A stretch of 32,764 nucleotides of DNA from Oscillospiraceae bacterium. GTDB lineage: Bacteria > Bacillota > Clostridia > Oscillospirales > JAAYXM01. The notes under the pieces are model-generated. The model was not told the origin of the DNA. It was given only the letters and a program-made list of their open reading frames with translations, and searched no databases. Within the stretch, counting starts at the first letter, position 1. The number at the start of each line of letters is the position of its first letter. Below are positions 7,160 to 15,389 of this stretch, one piece after another. The DNA is taken from positions 1-32,764 of the forward strand of contig JAFSIZ010000032.1 in NCBI GenBank assembly GCA_017439555.1, read 5' to 3'. The translations under genes and the position numbers were made by a program.

Positions 7160-9220
7160 ATGGATCAGAAATATGAAGCATTGTTCACCCCCTGGAAAAT
7201 AGGCAATGTCGAGATAAAGAACCGCATTGTTATGTGTCCGATGGGCGGAACATCCCTTTTCGGCTGGTTTGAGCTGACGGGCTGTCATTTTGATAAGGAA
7301 GCCGCAAAGCTTTTCCTCGAGAGAGCGAAAAACAATGTCGGTCTCATCATACCTGGAATTGCGCCCTTGCGCGATACGTTCTGGGGCAAATGGCTCTGGC
7401 AGAATCCGAAAATGTTCCGTGACCTTAAGGTGTTTATGGATGAAATACATAAGACGGGGGCAAAGCTCTTCATTCAGCTGACGGCAGGTATGGGGCGCTC
7501 TTGGGCGATAACGGAGCTTGTCGCTCCCTTACACAAAAATAAATTTACCCGTGCGCTCATCAAGCCGATTATCGACACAAGCCACGAGCTTGCATCTCCT
7601 TCTCCGCAGAAATCGCGCTGGGCACACGATATTGAGTGTCCGGAGATAACAAAGGAGCAGATACACGAAATTATCGAAGCGTTCGTAAAAACCGCCAAGC
7701 TCTGCAAGGAAGCAGGGGTAGACGGTGTTGAGATTCACGCGGTTCACGAAGGCTATCTTCTCGACCAGTTCGCAATCGAATTCTTCAACAAGCGCACTGA
7801 TGAATATGGCGGAAGCTTTGAAAATCGCTATCGCTTTGCCGCAGAGATCGTCAAGGAAATCAAGAAAGCCTGCGGAAAGGATTTCCCCGTATCGCTCCGC
7901 TATTCGGTCGAATCAAAGCTCAAGGACTTCTGCTATGGCGCGATGCCCGGTGAGGATTATGTCGAGGCAGGACGCGCAATGGAGGAATCCGAAAGAGCGG
8001 CAAAATATCTGCAGGATGCGGGCTATGATATGCTCAATGCCGACAACGGAACATACGATTCGTGGTATTGGGCGCATCCGCCAATGTATATGCCGCAGAA
8101 CTGCAACCTCGACGATGTTGCACATATAAAGAAATTTGTCGATATCCCCGTTGTCTGTGCAGGCAGGATGGAGCCGGATGTCGGCGCAAAGGCAGTTGCG
8201 GATGGGCTTATTGATGCCGTCGGCGTTGCCCGTCAGTTCCTGACCGATCCCGAATGGGTGACGAAGCTTATTGAGGACAGACTTGAGGACATCAAGCCCT
8301 GCATCTGCTGTCACAGCGCTTGCTTCAACTTCTCATCCTCCAAGGGGCACGCGAACACGCAGGACCTCAAGGACACGATGGGGCTTGCGCGCTGTGCGCT
8401 CAATCCGCAGACGATGCAGTCGAAGAAATATCATATCGAGCCTGCAAAGAAACAGAAAAAGATTGCTGTTATCGGCGGCGGTATCGGTGGTATGGAGGCG
8501 GCTATCGTCTCGGCAAAGCGCGGTCACACGGTAACGCTTTACGAAAAGAGTGAGAAACTCGGCGGTGTGTTTATTGCGGCGGCGGCTCCTTCCTTCAAGG
8601 AAAAGGACAGAGCGCTCATCGCGTGGTACATCCGCGAGCTGAACAAATATCCCATTGACGTCAGGTTGAACAGCGAAATCAAGGACATTGCGGCTCTTGA
8701 TGCTGACGAGGTTATCGTTGCAACGGGTGCCGTTGCGAAGAAGATTCCCGTCAAGGGCGCGGATAAAGCGGTCGAAGCTGTCGACTATCTTCTCGGAAAC
8801 AAGACAGTTGGCGAGAATGTTGTCATCATCGGCGGCGGACTTACGGGTTGTGAGATAGCGTATGACCTCTATCTCGGCGGCAAGAAGCCGGTTATCGTCG
8901 AAATGATGGATGACCTTATCGTAACACCGGGAATTTCCCTTGCAAACACGAGCTATCTCCGCGATTTCTTCAAGACAAATAAGGTTCCGGTATATCTTGA
9001 AACCTCGCTCTCGGAAATCAATGACGGAAGCGTTACGCTTAAAGATAAGGAAGGAAAGACATTCACGGTGGATGCCGATTCCGTCATCCTCTCCGTCGGA
9101 TATAATCCTTCACCCGTTGCTCCGAAGAGCAAACATGTCCACGTTATAGGCGATGCCGCAAAGGTCGGCAACCTTCGCTCCGTCATCTGGGGCGCTTGGG
9201 ATATTGCAATGAAGCTTTAA
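7160..9220 (+). CDS. OYE-type FMN/Fe-S/FAD oxidoreductase (enoate/2,4-dienoyl-CoA reductase-like)
   Basis: The 686-residue protein has the three-part architecture of 2,4-dienoyl-CoA reductase, enoate reductase and BaiCD/BaiH. An FMN-binding old-yellow-enzyme barrel (about 1-370) opens with LFTPWKIGNVEIKNRIVMCPMG. A [4Fe-4S] motif follows (Cys381, 384, 388 and 412). Then come an FAD domain with VIGGGIGG (about 438-445) and an inserted NAD(P) domain with IIGGGLTG (about 556-563). Such enzymes reduce activated C=C bonds with NAD(P)H, or run demethylation or oxidation reactions. The fourth cluster Cys is 23 residues after the third, against about 11 in E. coli FadH. GGAG (7147-7150) is 9 nt before ATG 7160; a TTG at 7151 touches that site and was rejected. 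First gene of the operon, followed 13 nt later by the AcnX large subunit. Substrate unknown. Confidence 0.88.
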   Translation: MDQKYEALFTPWKIGNVEIKNRIVMCPMGGTSLFGWFELTGCHFDKEAAKLFLERAKNNVGLIIPGIAPLRDTFWGKWLWQNPKMFRDLKVFMDEIHKTGAKLFIQLTAGMGRSWAITELVAPLHKNKFTRALIKPIIDTSHELASPSPQKSRWAHDIECPEITKEQIHEIIEAFVKTAKLCKEAGVDGVEIHAVHEGYLLDQFAIEFFNKRTDEYGGSFENRYRFAAEIVKEIKKACGKDFPVSLRYSVESKLKDFCYGAMPGEDYVEAGRAMEESERAAKYLQDAGYDMLNADNGTYDSWYWAHPPMYMPQNCNLDDVAHIKKFVDIPVVCAGRMEPDVGAKAVADGLIDAVGVARQFLTDPEWVTKLIEDRLEDIKPCICCHSACFNFSSSKGHANTQDLKDTMGLARCALNPQTMQSKKYHIEPAKKQKKIAVIGGGIGGMEAAIVSAKRGHTVTLYEKSEKLGGVFIAAAAPSFKEKDRALIAWYIRELNKYPIDVRLNSEIKDIAALDADEVIVATGAVAKKIPVKGADKAVEAVDYLLGNKTVGENVVIIGGGLTGCEIAYDLYLGGKKPVIVEMMDDLIVTPGISLANTSYLRDFFKTNKVPVYLETSLSEINDGSVTLKDKEGKTFTVDADSVILSVGYNPSPVAPKSKHVHVIGDAAKVGNLRSVIWGAWDIAMKL

Positions 9221-9233
9221 GGAGGCGATTTTT

Positions 9234-10517
9234 ATGGCTATGATTTTAAATGAAGAACAGCAGGCGATACTTGACGGTGCTCGCGGCGAAACTATGGCAA
9301 AGGTTATGAAGACTCTTGTTATGTATGGCGAAGCTTTCGGCGCGGAAAAGCTCGTTCCCGTCACATCTGAATATAACCATCTTGTAACATCGTTCGGTCT
9401 CGGTGTCATCGAGCCCGTCTATGAGCTTATGGAAAAGCTTATAGAGGCAGGTGCGGTCTCCTCGCAGAAATTCTCGATGGATCCGCGTCCGCTTGACAAG
9501 AACGTCCCGCAGAATTTATTGCAGAAGCTCGTTTTCAAGAAGTTTATGTATAACAAGCAGGATTTCTATGAAGGTCAGCTTGAAAAGCTCGGACTTATGG
9601 ACAAGGATGCATTCACCTGCACCTGCTATATGGATGAGGTCGGAAACAAGCCGAAATTCGGAGATGTTCTCAGCTGGGCGGAATCCTCGGCAGTCGTCTA
9701 TGCAAACAGCGTCATAGGCGCACGCTGCAACCGCAACTCGGGAATCATTGACCTTATGGGCTCGATTGTCGGATGCGTTCCGTATTTCGGGCTTCTGACG
9801 GATGAGGGAAGACGCGCTTCTTGGATTGTCCGCGTCGAGACAACGAAGAAGCCTGAAGCTCAGCTTCTCGGTTCTGCGATTGGAATGAAGGTAATGGAGG
9901 ATGTGCCTTATGTCGAAGGTCTCGACAAATGGCTCGGAACAGAGCTTTCCGACAGCGCCTGCACATATCTCAAGGACTTCGGCGCCGCAACCGCTTCAAA
10001 CGGCGCGGTAGGTCTTTACCACATCGATAACCTTACGCCCGAAGCAAAGCTTCAGGGAAAAGAACTCATCCGTGAGGATGCGAAGGTATATGTCATAGAC
10101 GATGAGGAGCTTGCCCGCGTTCAGAGGGAATACCCGATAGTCTGGAAAAATCCCGATGCAAGCCCGAAGCTCTGCTTTGTCGGTTGCCCCCATATGTCAT
10201 TGCGCCAGCTTATCGACTGGACAGAGAATCTTGAAAAAGCGTTCTCCGAAAACGGCAGAAAAAAGGTCACGGTTCCGACGGTATTTACAGCGGCACCCGG
10301 AGTGCTTGAAAAATTCAATGCAACGGAATATGCTGAAAAGCTCAAGTCCTTCGGTGTCATAACCTCATATATATGTCCGCTTATGTATATGAACAATCCA
10401 ATGTGCGCGAAAATGCCGGTTATAACATCGTCAAACAAGCTCCGCACATATACAACCGCAAAATATTACAGAGATGAAGAAATTCTTTCAATTATAACGG
10501 GAGGTGAGCGCAAATGA
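9234..10517 (+). CDS. Aconitase X catalytic (large) subunit, DUF521
   Basis: The 427-residue protein matches the AcnX catalytic domain (formerly DUF521). The key block is AFTCTCYMDEVG, then SWAESSAVVYANSVIGARCNRNSG, with GCPHMSLRQL and an ITSYICPLM segment later. The Cys in these three places are where the family binds its Fe or Fe-S centre. Known AcnX enzymes are dehydratases: cis-3-hydroxy-L-proline dehydratase in bacteria and phosphomevalonate dehydratase in archaea. Some positions differ from the family pattern as I remember it (GARCNR for GARTNR, a Tyr-Ile-Cys for Asp-Thr-Cys near the end), so the substrate could be different. AAGGAGG at 9219-9225 sets the ATG at 9234. It overlaps the small-subunit gene by 4 nt (ATGA), as expected for a 1:1 complex. 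Confidence 0.88.
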   Translation: MAMILNEEQQAILDGARGETMAKVMKTLVMYGEAFGAEKLVPVTSEYNHLVTSFGLGVIEPVYELMEKLIEAGAVSSQKFSMDPRPLDKNVPQNLLQKLVFKKFMYNKQDFYEGQLEKLGLMDKDAFTCTCYMDEVGNKPKFGDVLSWAESSAVVYANSVIGARCNRNSGIIDLMGSIVGCVPYFGLLTDEGRRASWIVRVETTKKPEAQLLGSAIGMKVMEDVPYVEGLDKWLGTELSDSACTYLKDFGAATASNGAVGLYHIDNLTPEAKLQGKELIREDAKVYVIDDEELARVQREYPIVWKNPDASPKLCFVGCPHMSLRQLIDWTENLEKAFSENGRKKVTVPTVFTAAPGVLEKFNATEYAEKLKSFGVITSYICPLMYMNNPMCAKMPVITSSNKLRTYTTAKYYRDEEILSIITGGERK

Positions 10518-10957
10518 AGAAGTTTCAGGGAAGAGTTGTAACTCCGGGAAAGGCGTGTGCCGAGGCGCTCGTCTCAAAGGGCGGACTTAATACGCTCGCA
10601 TCCTTCCAGAAGCCGCTTCAGTTCGGAGACAAGACAGCGAAATGCGGAGATCAGAATAACCCCGATCTTTATGGCAAGCCGATGGCCGGAAAGGCTCTCT
10701 GCATTCCGCAGACGATTGGCTCGACAACGGGCGGAATGGTTCTCTATTGCGCTTGTGCAATGAAGAGAAACCCTGCCTGCATCTTGTTCTCTAAGCCGAT
10801 AGATTCGCTCGCGGCGGCAGGTGCTGTGCTTGCGGATGTCTGGGTCGACGGTGTCTCGATGCCGGTTGTCGATTCGCTAGGTGATGAGTTCCTTGACTAT
10901 GTCAAGGACGGAATGAAAATAACCGTCGGAGAAGACGGTGTTGTTGAGGTAGAATAA
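10514..10957 (+). CDS. Aconitase X swivel (small) subunit, DUF126
   Basis: The 147-residue protein matches the AcnX swivel domain (DUF126), which supplies part of the active site to the catalytic subunit encoded just upstream. It starts with the family-like beta strand FQGRVVTPGKACAEALVS. It keeps the DLYGKPMAGKALCIPQ stretch and the Ser/Thr-rich turn IGSTTGGMVL, which corresponds to the substrate-binding Ser loop (G-R-G-S-S-S-type) of the family. ASAGAVL-like IDSLAAAGAVLADV and PVVDSLGDE follow. GGAGGTG at 10500-10506 precedes the ATG, which overlaps the large-subunit stop (ATGA). Split subunits are one of the two common arrangements; in others the two are fused. Confidence 0.88.
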   Translation: MKKFQGRVVTPGKACAEALVSKGGLNTLASFQKPLQFGDKTAKCGDQNNPDLYGKPMAGKALCIPQTIGSTTGGMVLYCACAMKRNPACILFSKPIDSLAAAGAVLADVWVDGVSMPVVDSLGDEFLDYVKDGMKITVGEDGVVEVE

Positions 10958-10959
10958 AA

Positions 10960-11217
10960 ATGCGATACTCATATAAAACGCGCGGTGTCTGTGCTATGCA
11001 GATAAATTTTGATATTGACGGCGAGGTTATCTCAAACATAGAATTCCTCGGCGGTTGCAACGGAAATCTCAAGGCGATCTCAAAGCTTTGCGAGGGTATG
11101 ACTGTTTCGGAAATCGAGGAAAAGCTCCTCGGCAACACCTGCGGATATAAGGACACATCCTGCGCTGATCAGTTTGCAAAAGCAGTTAGGCGCGCGGCAA
11201 GCGGTGAAAATAGATGA
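10960..11217 (+). CDS. TSCPD-domain small protein (TIGR03905 family)
   Basis: This 85-residue protein matches TIGR03905/TSCPD proteins, small Cys-rich proteins of unknown role related to the C-terminal tail of B12-dependent ribonucleotide reductases. Conserved features are FLGGCNGNLKAISKL (Cys33), LLGNTCGYKDTSCADQ (Cys61, Cys68) and the EGMTVSEIEEKL helix between them. The name motif reads TSCAD here, so the Pro is Ala. Cys11 and Cys44 are extra. A metal-binding or Fe-S-related role is plausible but unproven. The ATG lies 3 nt after the AcnX small-subunit stop and its own stop overlaps the next ATG by 4 nt, so it is translationally coupled within the operon. Confidence 0.85.
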   Translation: MRYSYKTRGVCAMQINFDIDGEVISNIEFLGGCNGNLKAISKLCEGMTVSEIEEKLLGNTCGYKDTSCADQFAKAVRRAASGENR

Positions 11218-12656
11218 AGAAAACCTATGTGACAACAATGCCCGATCATATCGGCGCATTCCTGAAGGCGAGCCGATGCTTTGAGTCTCTTGGGCTCAAT
11301 ATAACGAGAGTAAGCTATAATAAAGCGGTTGATGTCAACACGCTTTTTATAGATGTTGAGGGCGAAAAAGATAAGCTTGAGCTTGCGGAGCTTCAGCTTC
11401 GGGAAATCGGATATCTCAGAAATACCGCGGAGGAAAAGAGCGTTGTTCTGCTTGAATTTCGCTTGCTTGATGTTCCGGGAAGCGTCACTGATGTGCTTGA
11501 GCTTATTGATGAGTTCAAGTTCAACATATCCTATATAAGCTCGCAGGAAAACGGAACTGAATATCAGCTTTTCAAGATGGGGCTCTTTGTCGAGCATCCG
11601 GATAAAATCACGGAGTTTTTAAGCCGTGCGGAAAAGCTCTGCGATGTGAGGGTCATAGATTATAACCGCTCGGAAAAGATCTTTGACAACAGTATATTCT
11701 ATAATTCGTTTGTTTCAAGCCTTGTTGAAACAATGCAGATATCCGAGGAGAACAAGAACGCCTTGCTCGTCAATGCTAATCTTGCGATGCAAACGCTTGA
11801 TGAAACCGGGCTTTCTCCTTATCGGACGTTTGACAGCATAAGCAAATTTGCAGAGCTTCTCGCAGCCTGCCGCGGCGAGGCGTTCAATCCGAGAATAACG
11901 CGCCACGAAATCTCAGAGAATACGGATATTCTGCTCATAGAGCCGCCCTGCGGAAGTAACACGATGATTATAAGAAGCGGCGGAAAACTCTTGTTTATAG
12001 ACAGCGGATATGCCTGCTATAAAGAAGAGATGCTTCGGCTTTTTGAGAAAATTCTTCCCGAATATAAAACCGCGGAAAAGAAAATTCTCATAACTCACGC
12101 AGACCTTGACCACTGTGGGCTTCTTTCTGAGTTCGAAGAGGTTATAGCGAGCGAAAAAACAAAGGAGTGCCTCGCTCTCGAGTTTGAGGAGCAGGGAGGA
12201 TTCCGTGAAAGAAACGCGCTCCATAAGCCATATATCGGGATATGCAAGATATTGACTTCGTATGAACCGTGCAATCCCGAAAAGATCAAGGCACCTTGGA
12301 AAAGCGCAGAAAAAAGCGCGGCTCCGCTTTGCCAGACAGGCTTCTTTGATTTTGGAGAGCTTCATTTTGAAGTATATGAGGGCAGCGGCGGTCACCTTTC
12401 GGGTGAAACTGTTCTCATTGATTATCAGCACCATATCGCCTTTACGGGTGACATATATATAAACCTCAAGGGTATGACACCCGAGCAGGCGAAATATAAC
12501 ACCTATGCTCCCATTCTTATGACCTCTGTAGATACAGACCCTGTATTGTGTGCAGAGGAGAGGCGGGCAGTGCTTCAGCGTCTCGGCGCAGGAGGCTGGA
12601 AGATTTTCGGCTCACACGGCGCCGCAAAAGAATATTCTGTCAATATAGAAAAATAG
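11214..12656 (+). CDS. ACT-ACT-metallo-beta-lactamase fold fusion protein
   Basis: The 480-residue protein has two N-terminal ACT-like domains: about 3-70, with a DHIGAFLKASRCFESLGLNI loop-helix, and about 79-150, with DVPGSVTDVLELIDEF. A helical linker follows, then a metallo-beta-lactamase fold. The metal motifs are THADLDHCG (His295, Asp297, Asp299, His300), GGHLSGET (His394), FTGDIY (Asp413) and GSHG (His468). The first motif is HxDxDH rather than HxHxDH, a variant also seen in ComEC-like proteins. ACT domains usually bind amino acids, so a hydrolase or sensor gated by an amino acid is a reasonable guess. No specific function can be named. It overlaps the TSCPD gene by 4 nt and ends the operon at a strong terminator. 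Confidence 0.8.
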   Translation: MKKTYVTTMPDHIGAFLKASRCFESLGLNITRVSYNKAVDVNTLFIDVEGEKDKLELAELQLREIGYLRNTAEEKSVVLLEFRLLDVPGSVTDVLELIDEFKFNISYISSQENGTEYQLFKMGLFVEHPDKITEFLSRAEKLCDVRVIDYNRSEKIFDNSIFYNSFVSSLVETMQISEENKNALLVNANLAMQTLDETGLSPYRTFDSISKFAELLAACRGEAFNPRITRHEISENTDILLIEPPCGSNTMIIRSGGKLLFIDSGYACYKEEMLRLFEKILPEYKTAEKKILITHADLDHCGLLSEFEEVIASEKTKECLALEFEEQGGFRERNALHKPYIGICKILTSYEPCNPEKIKAPWKSAEKSAAPLCQTGFFDFGELHFEVYEGSGGHLSGETVLIDYQHHIAFTGDIYINLKGMTPEQAKYNTYAPILMTSVDTDPVLCAEERRAVLQRLGAGGWKIFGSHGAAKEYSVNIEK

Positions 12657-12662
12657 GGGATA

Positions 12663-12699
12663 AAAAAGTAAGGGCTTGCTTTGCAAGCCCTTACTTTTT
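12663..12699. terminator. Bidirectional terminator between convergent operons
   Basis: A 17-bp stem (12663-12679 with 12683-12699) around a TTT loop, with A-tract on the left arm and T-tract on the right. It lies 6 nt after the ACT-MBL stop and 11 nt from the DUF554 stop, so it can stop both convergent transcripts. Confidence 0.9.
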
Positions 12700-12710
12700 A
12701 CTTGATTGAA

Positions 12711-13415
12711 TTATAAGGCTATCGGAATGAGCCCGAAAAGGAAATATATCAGGGGGACAAATAAAATTGACGGGAGCATATCTGCAACCTTGAATTTTGA
12801 AATACCGAGAATGTTGAGCCCGAGACCGATGATGATGACGCTGCCTGCGCAAGCTATTTCCGCAACAAGAGCCGCGTCTGTCAGCACGCTCTGCAGAAGA
12901 CCTGAGGCGAGCACGATTGCGCCCTGAAATATAAACACGAAAATTGCGGCAAGCATAACCCCAATGCCGAGTGAGCTTGCAAGCATACAGGACGAGAAAA
13001 GGTCAAGCACGGATTTTGTGAAAATGAGTGTGTGGTCGCCGGAAAGCCCTGAGTTGAGAGAGCCGGTTATCGTCATTGCACCGACGCAGAAGACGAGGCT
13101 GCCTGTAATAAAGCCCTGTGCGACGGTGTTTTTCCCATCTGCTCTTTTGAGCTTGCGCTCGAAAAACTGACCGATGCGGTTTATCTTTCCGTCTATATCG
13201 CAGGCTGTGCCGACTATCGTGCCGAGAACCATTGAAATTATGAGGACGATGGTGTTTGAGCCTGCGAGCGCACCGTCAACGCCGATATAGACAGTGCAGA
13301 GCCCTATCGCGACCATAACCGCGTTTGAGACACGTTCGGGGATTCCGCGTTTGAGAAGCAATCCGATCGCACTTCCGATAATAACAGTAAGCGTATTTAC
13401 AATTACACCTATCAT
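12711..13415 (-). CDS. DUF554 (YdfK-like) membrane protein
   Basis: The 234-residue hydrophobic protein matches DUF554, a family of six- to seven-helix inner membrane proteins of unknown function. The N-terminus (MIGVIVNTLTVIIGSAIG) and the following LLLKRGIPER loop are typical, as are VMVAIGLCTVYIGVDGAL, the Asp-rich DIDGKINRIGQ loop, FCVGAMTITGSLNSGL and the C-terminal IIIGLGLNILGI. It is the last gene of the deoR operon, 25 nt after the MFS stop. The ATG at 13415 has only a weak upstream AAGTGA-type site. Nothing in the family explains its linkage to the transporter, which may simply be an operon passenger. Confidence 0.85.
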   Translation of the reverse strand: MIGVIVNTLTVIIGSAIGLLLKRGIPERVSNAVMVAIGLCTVYIGVDGALAGSNTIVLIISMVLGTIVGTACDIDGKINRIGQFFERKLKRADGKNTVAQGFITGSLVFCVGAMTITGSLNSGLSGDHTLIFTKSVLDLFSSCMLASSLGIGVMLAAIFVFIFQGAIVLASGLLQSVLTDAALVAEIACAGSVIIIGLGLNILGISKFKVADMLPSILFVPLIYFLFGLIPIAL

Positions 13416-13440
13416 AAAGGTTCACTTCCAAATGAAAAAT

Positions 13441-14634
13441 TTATGCTTTTTTTCTTGCGGCGAGCAAGCAGCACATTGCGCCGAAGAGCGCAATTGCGCA
13501 CCATACCGCGATGGTTATATTCCAACCAAAGTTTTCGGAAATCAGCGCGATGCCATAGGTGGAGATTGCGCTTCCGATATAGGTAAAGGCATTGAGCACA
13601 CCCGATGCAGTTGAAGCCTTTGAGAAATATGACGGAATCATACACACGAGAATGAGGTTTACACCGTGCATAGAGCCTGTGAGGACTGCCATAAGAAAAA
13701 CTGAGAGAAAAGCGTTACGCGATGAGCAGAAATAGAGAAGCACAGCCGATGCAACACCGACGAGGAATATATATGCCGCAAGTAGGAGCTCGTTTCGGAC
13801 TTTCGTGTTGCGGAGGCGGAGTGTTATGTTGAAGCATATAATGCTGAATATCGGGAGAATAACACCCGTGAGGATGGAGATTTTGCTTCCGAGATTGAAG
13901 GTATCGTTGATGAATGTCGGCATCCAGGTTGTTATGCCGTCACGGAGCGCGCCCTGAGCGATAATACCGAGGACAATTGCAACGAGCGCAGCTGCTGTGA
14001 ACGGATTTGATGATTTGCCGCTCTCTTCTGCTTCGCGTACAGTTTTTTCAGAAACTGAGGTATCTGTGTTGCGCAGAGCTATGAGCCAGAGCACAGACAT
14101 AGCAACACAGGCGATTGCCGAGACATAGAATGCGCCCTGCCAGCCTGTTGTTGAAATGCATATCGGCGCTATGATATAGACGGCGATTGTGCCTGCAGAG
14201 CTTCCCCAGGATACGCGTACCGTTGCCGTGCGATAGGTATCATCGTCGAACAGCATTGTCATTATCTTTACAAGCGGCGGCCACATAAAGCTTTGTGCAA
14301 AGCCGTTTACAGCCCAGACTGCAACCATATAGGTTGTATTCGGGCAGAGAGGGATGAGGACATTCATTGACGCTGTGAGGAGAAGGCCGAACAGCATAAG
14401 ATATTTCGGATTCAGCCGATCACCAAGCACACCGCTTATAAGCTGACCGACGCCATAGGTGATGAATGCCGCAGTTATGGCGAGCGAAAGATCTGATTTG
14501 AGAAAGCCCTCAGCGTTGACCATTTCGACAATGACGGCACCGAAGTTGATGCGCGAGATATAGCTTGTGAAATATATCACGGCAAACAGAAGCATCATAA
14601 GATTGATTTGCTTTTTATCGGAAAGCTTGTTCAT
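13441..14634 (-). CDS. MFS transporter, organophosphate:phosphate antiporter (OPA)-like
   Basis: The 397-residue protein has twelve hydrophobic segments and resembles the OPA branch of the major facilitator superfamily (GlpT, UhpT). Supporting motifs are the early YISRINFGAVIVEM, YGVGQLISGVLGDRLNPKYLM (loop 2-3 signature) and NGFAQSFMWPPLVKIM. GlpT/UhpT exchange glycerol-3-phosphate or hexose phosphates for phosphate. The sister genes in the operon are a phosphatase-superfamily enzyme and a DeoR regulator, which fits uptake of a phosphorylated compound. ATG 14634 overlaps the upstream stop by 4 nt (ATGA); an in-frame ATG 11 codons earlier lies inside the preceding gene and is less likely. The exact substrate is not readable. 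Confidence 0.82.
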   Translation of the reverse strand: MNKLSDKKQINLMMLLFAVIYFTSYISRINFGAVIVEMVNAEGFLKSDLSLAITAAFITYGVGQLISGVLGDRLNPKYLMLFGLLLTASMNVLIPLCPNTTYMVAVWAVNGFAQSFMWPPLVKIMTMLFDDDTYRTATVRVSWGSSAGTIAVYIIAPICISTTGWQGAFYVSAIACVAMSVLWLIALRNTDTSVSEKTVREAEESGKSSNPFTAAALVAIVLGIIAQGALRDGITTWMPTFINDTFNLGSKISILTGVILPIFSIICFNITLRLRNTKVRNELLLAAYIFLVGVASAVLLYFCSSRNAFLSVFLMAVLTGSMHGVNLILVCMIPSYFSKASTASGVLNAFTYIGSAISTYGIALISENFGWNITIAVWCAIALFGAMCCLLAARKKA

Positions 14635-15389
14635 ATGAGAGGTTTGCCCTCCCATTCGTGAGCACAATTTGCTCCCATAAGCTTTGCGATTGTCGGAGCG
14701 ATGTCCATAATGTTTGCGTGCTCGATTTCTCCCGGTGCAAAGTCCGGGCCGAGGAGCATAAGCGGAATGAGCATATCCTCAGGAATGTTTTCGCCGTGGC
14801 GGCGTTCGTGTCCGCCGTGGTCAGCTGTTACGATTATTGTATATTCATCGGAGCAAGACTCGATAACACGCTCGATCTGATTCCAGACACCCTCAACAGA
14901 TTTCATATATTCTCCGCTCATCCAGCCATGGTCATGGCCTGCACAATCGGGGTTTCCGAGATAGAGGAAGACGAAATCGGGGGATTTTTCTTCGATATAG
15001 GAAAGCGCGGCGACTGTATGCTTTTCATCATTAACCTCATAATCGCCCTTGAGATATGATGCAAGCTCGACGCTTCCTGGACGCCAGAGATCGCGCAGCT
15101 GTTCCCAGTCATAATATACGGTGGAGCGTTTGCCTGCCGCGGCAAGCTGCTCAAGAAGGCCGTTTATCGGGCGGACAGGCGGCATATAGAGATTTGTGCT
15201 GATGCCGTGGCGCTCTGCCGGAACGCTGAGAAACAGCGAAAAATGGCAGGGGAGGGTAACTGAGGGAAAGGTTGTTTCAGCCTTCATTGAATAGGCGCTT
15301 TTTTTCATAAGCTCCTGTACATATGGCAGATGCGCCATAGAATCGGGGCGCATACCGTCTGCAAGGATGAGGATTACTTTTCTGTTCAT
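14631..15389 (-). CDS. Alkaline phosphatase superfamily phosphodiesterase/phosphatase
   Basis: The 252-residue protein belongs to the alkaline phosphatase/NPP superfamily (PF01663-like). It has the first metal Asp in LILADGMRPD (Asp11), a Thr nucleophile region in TTFPSVTLPCH (probably Thr40), and the second-metal ligands in NPDCAGHDHGW and TADHGGHERRHG. It is shorter than most NPPs and has no signal peptide, so it acts in the cytoplasm. It could hydrolyse a phosphomonoester or phosphodiester brought in by the OPA-like transporter encoded next. The ATG at 15389 overlaps the DeoR stop by 4 nt, and its own stop overlaps the transporter ATG by 4 nt, so the three are translationally coupled. Confidence 0.85.
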   Translation of the reverse strand: MNRKVILILADGMRPDSMAHLPYVQELMKKSAYSMKAETTFPSVTLPCHFSLFLSVPAERHGISTNLYMPPVRPINGLLEQLAAAGKRSTVYYDWEQLRDLWRPGSVELASYLKGDYEVNDEKHTVAALSYIEEKSPDFVFLYLGNPDCAGHDHGWMSGEYMKSVEGVWNQIERVIESCSDEYTIIVTADHGGHERRHGENIPEDMLIPLMLLGPDFAPGEIEHANIMDIAPTIAKLMGANCAHEWEGKPLI

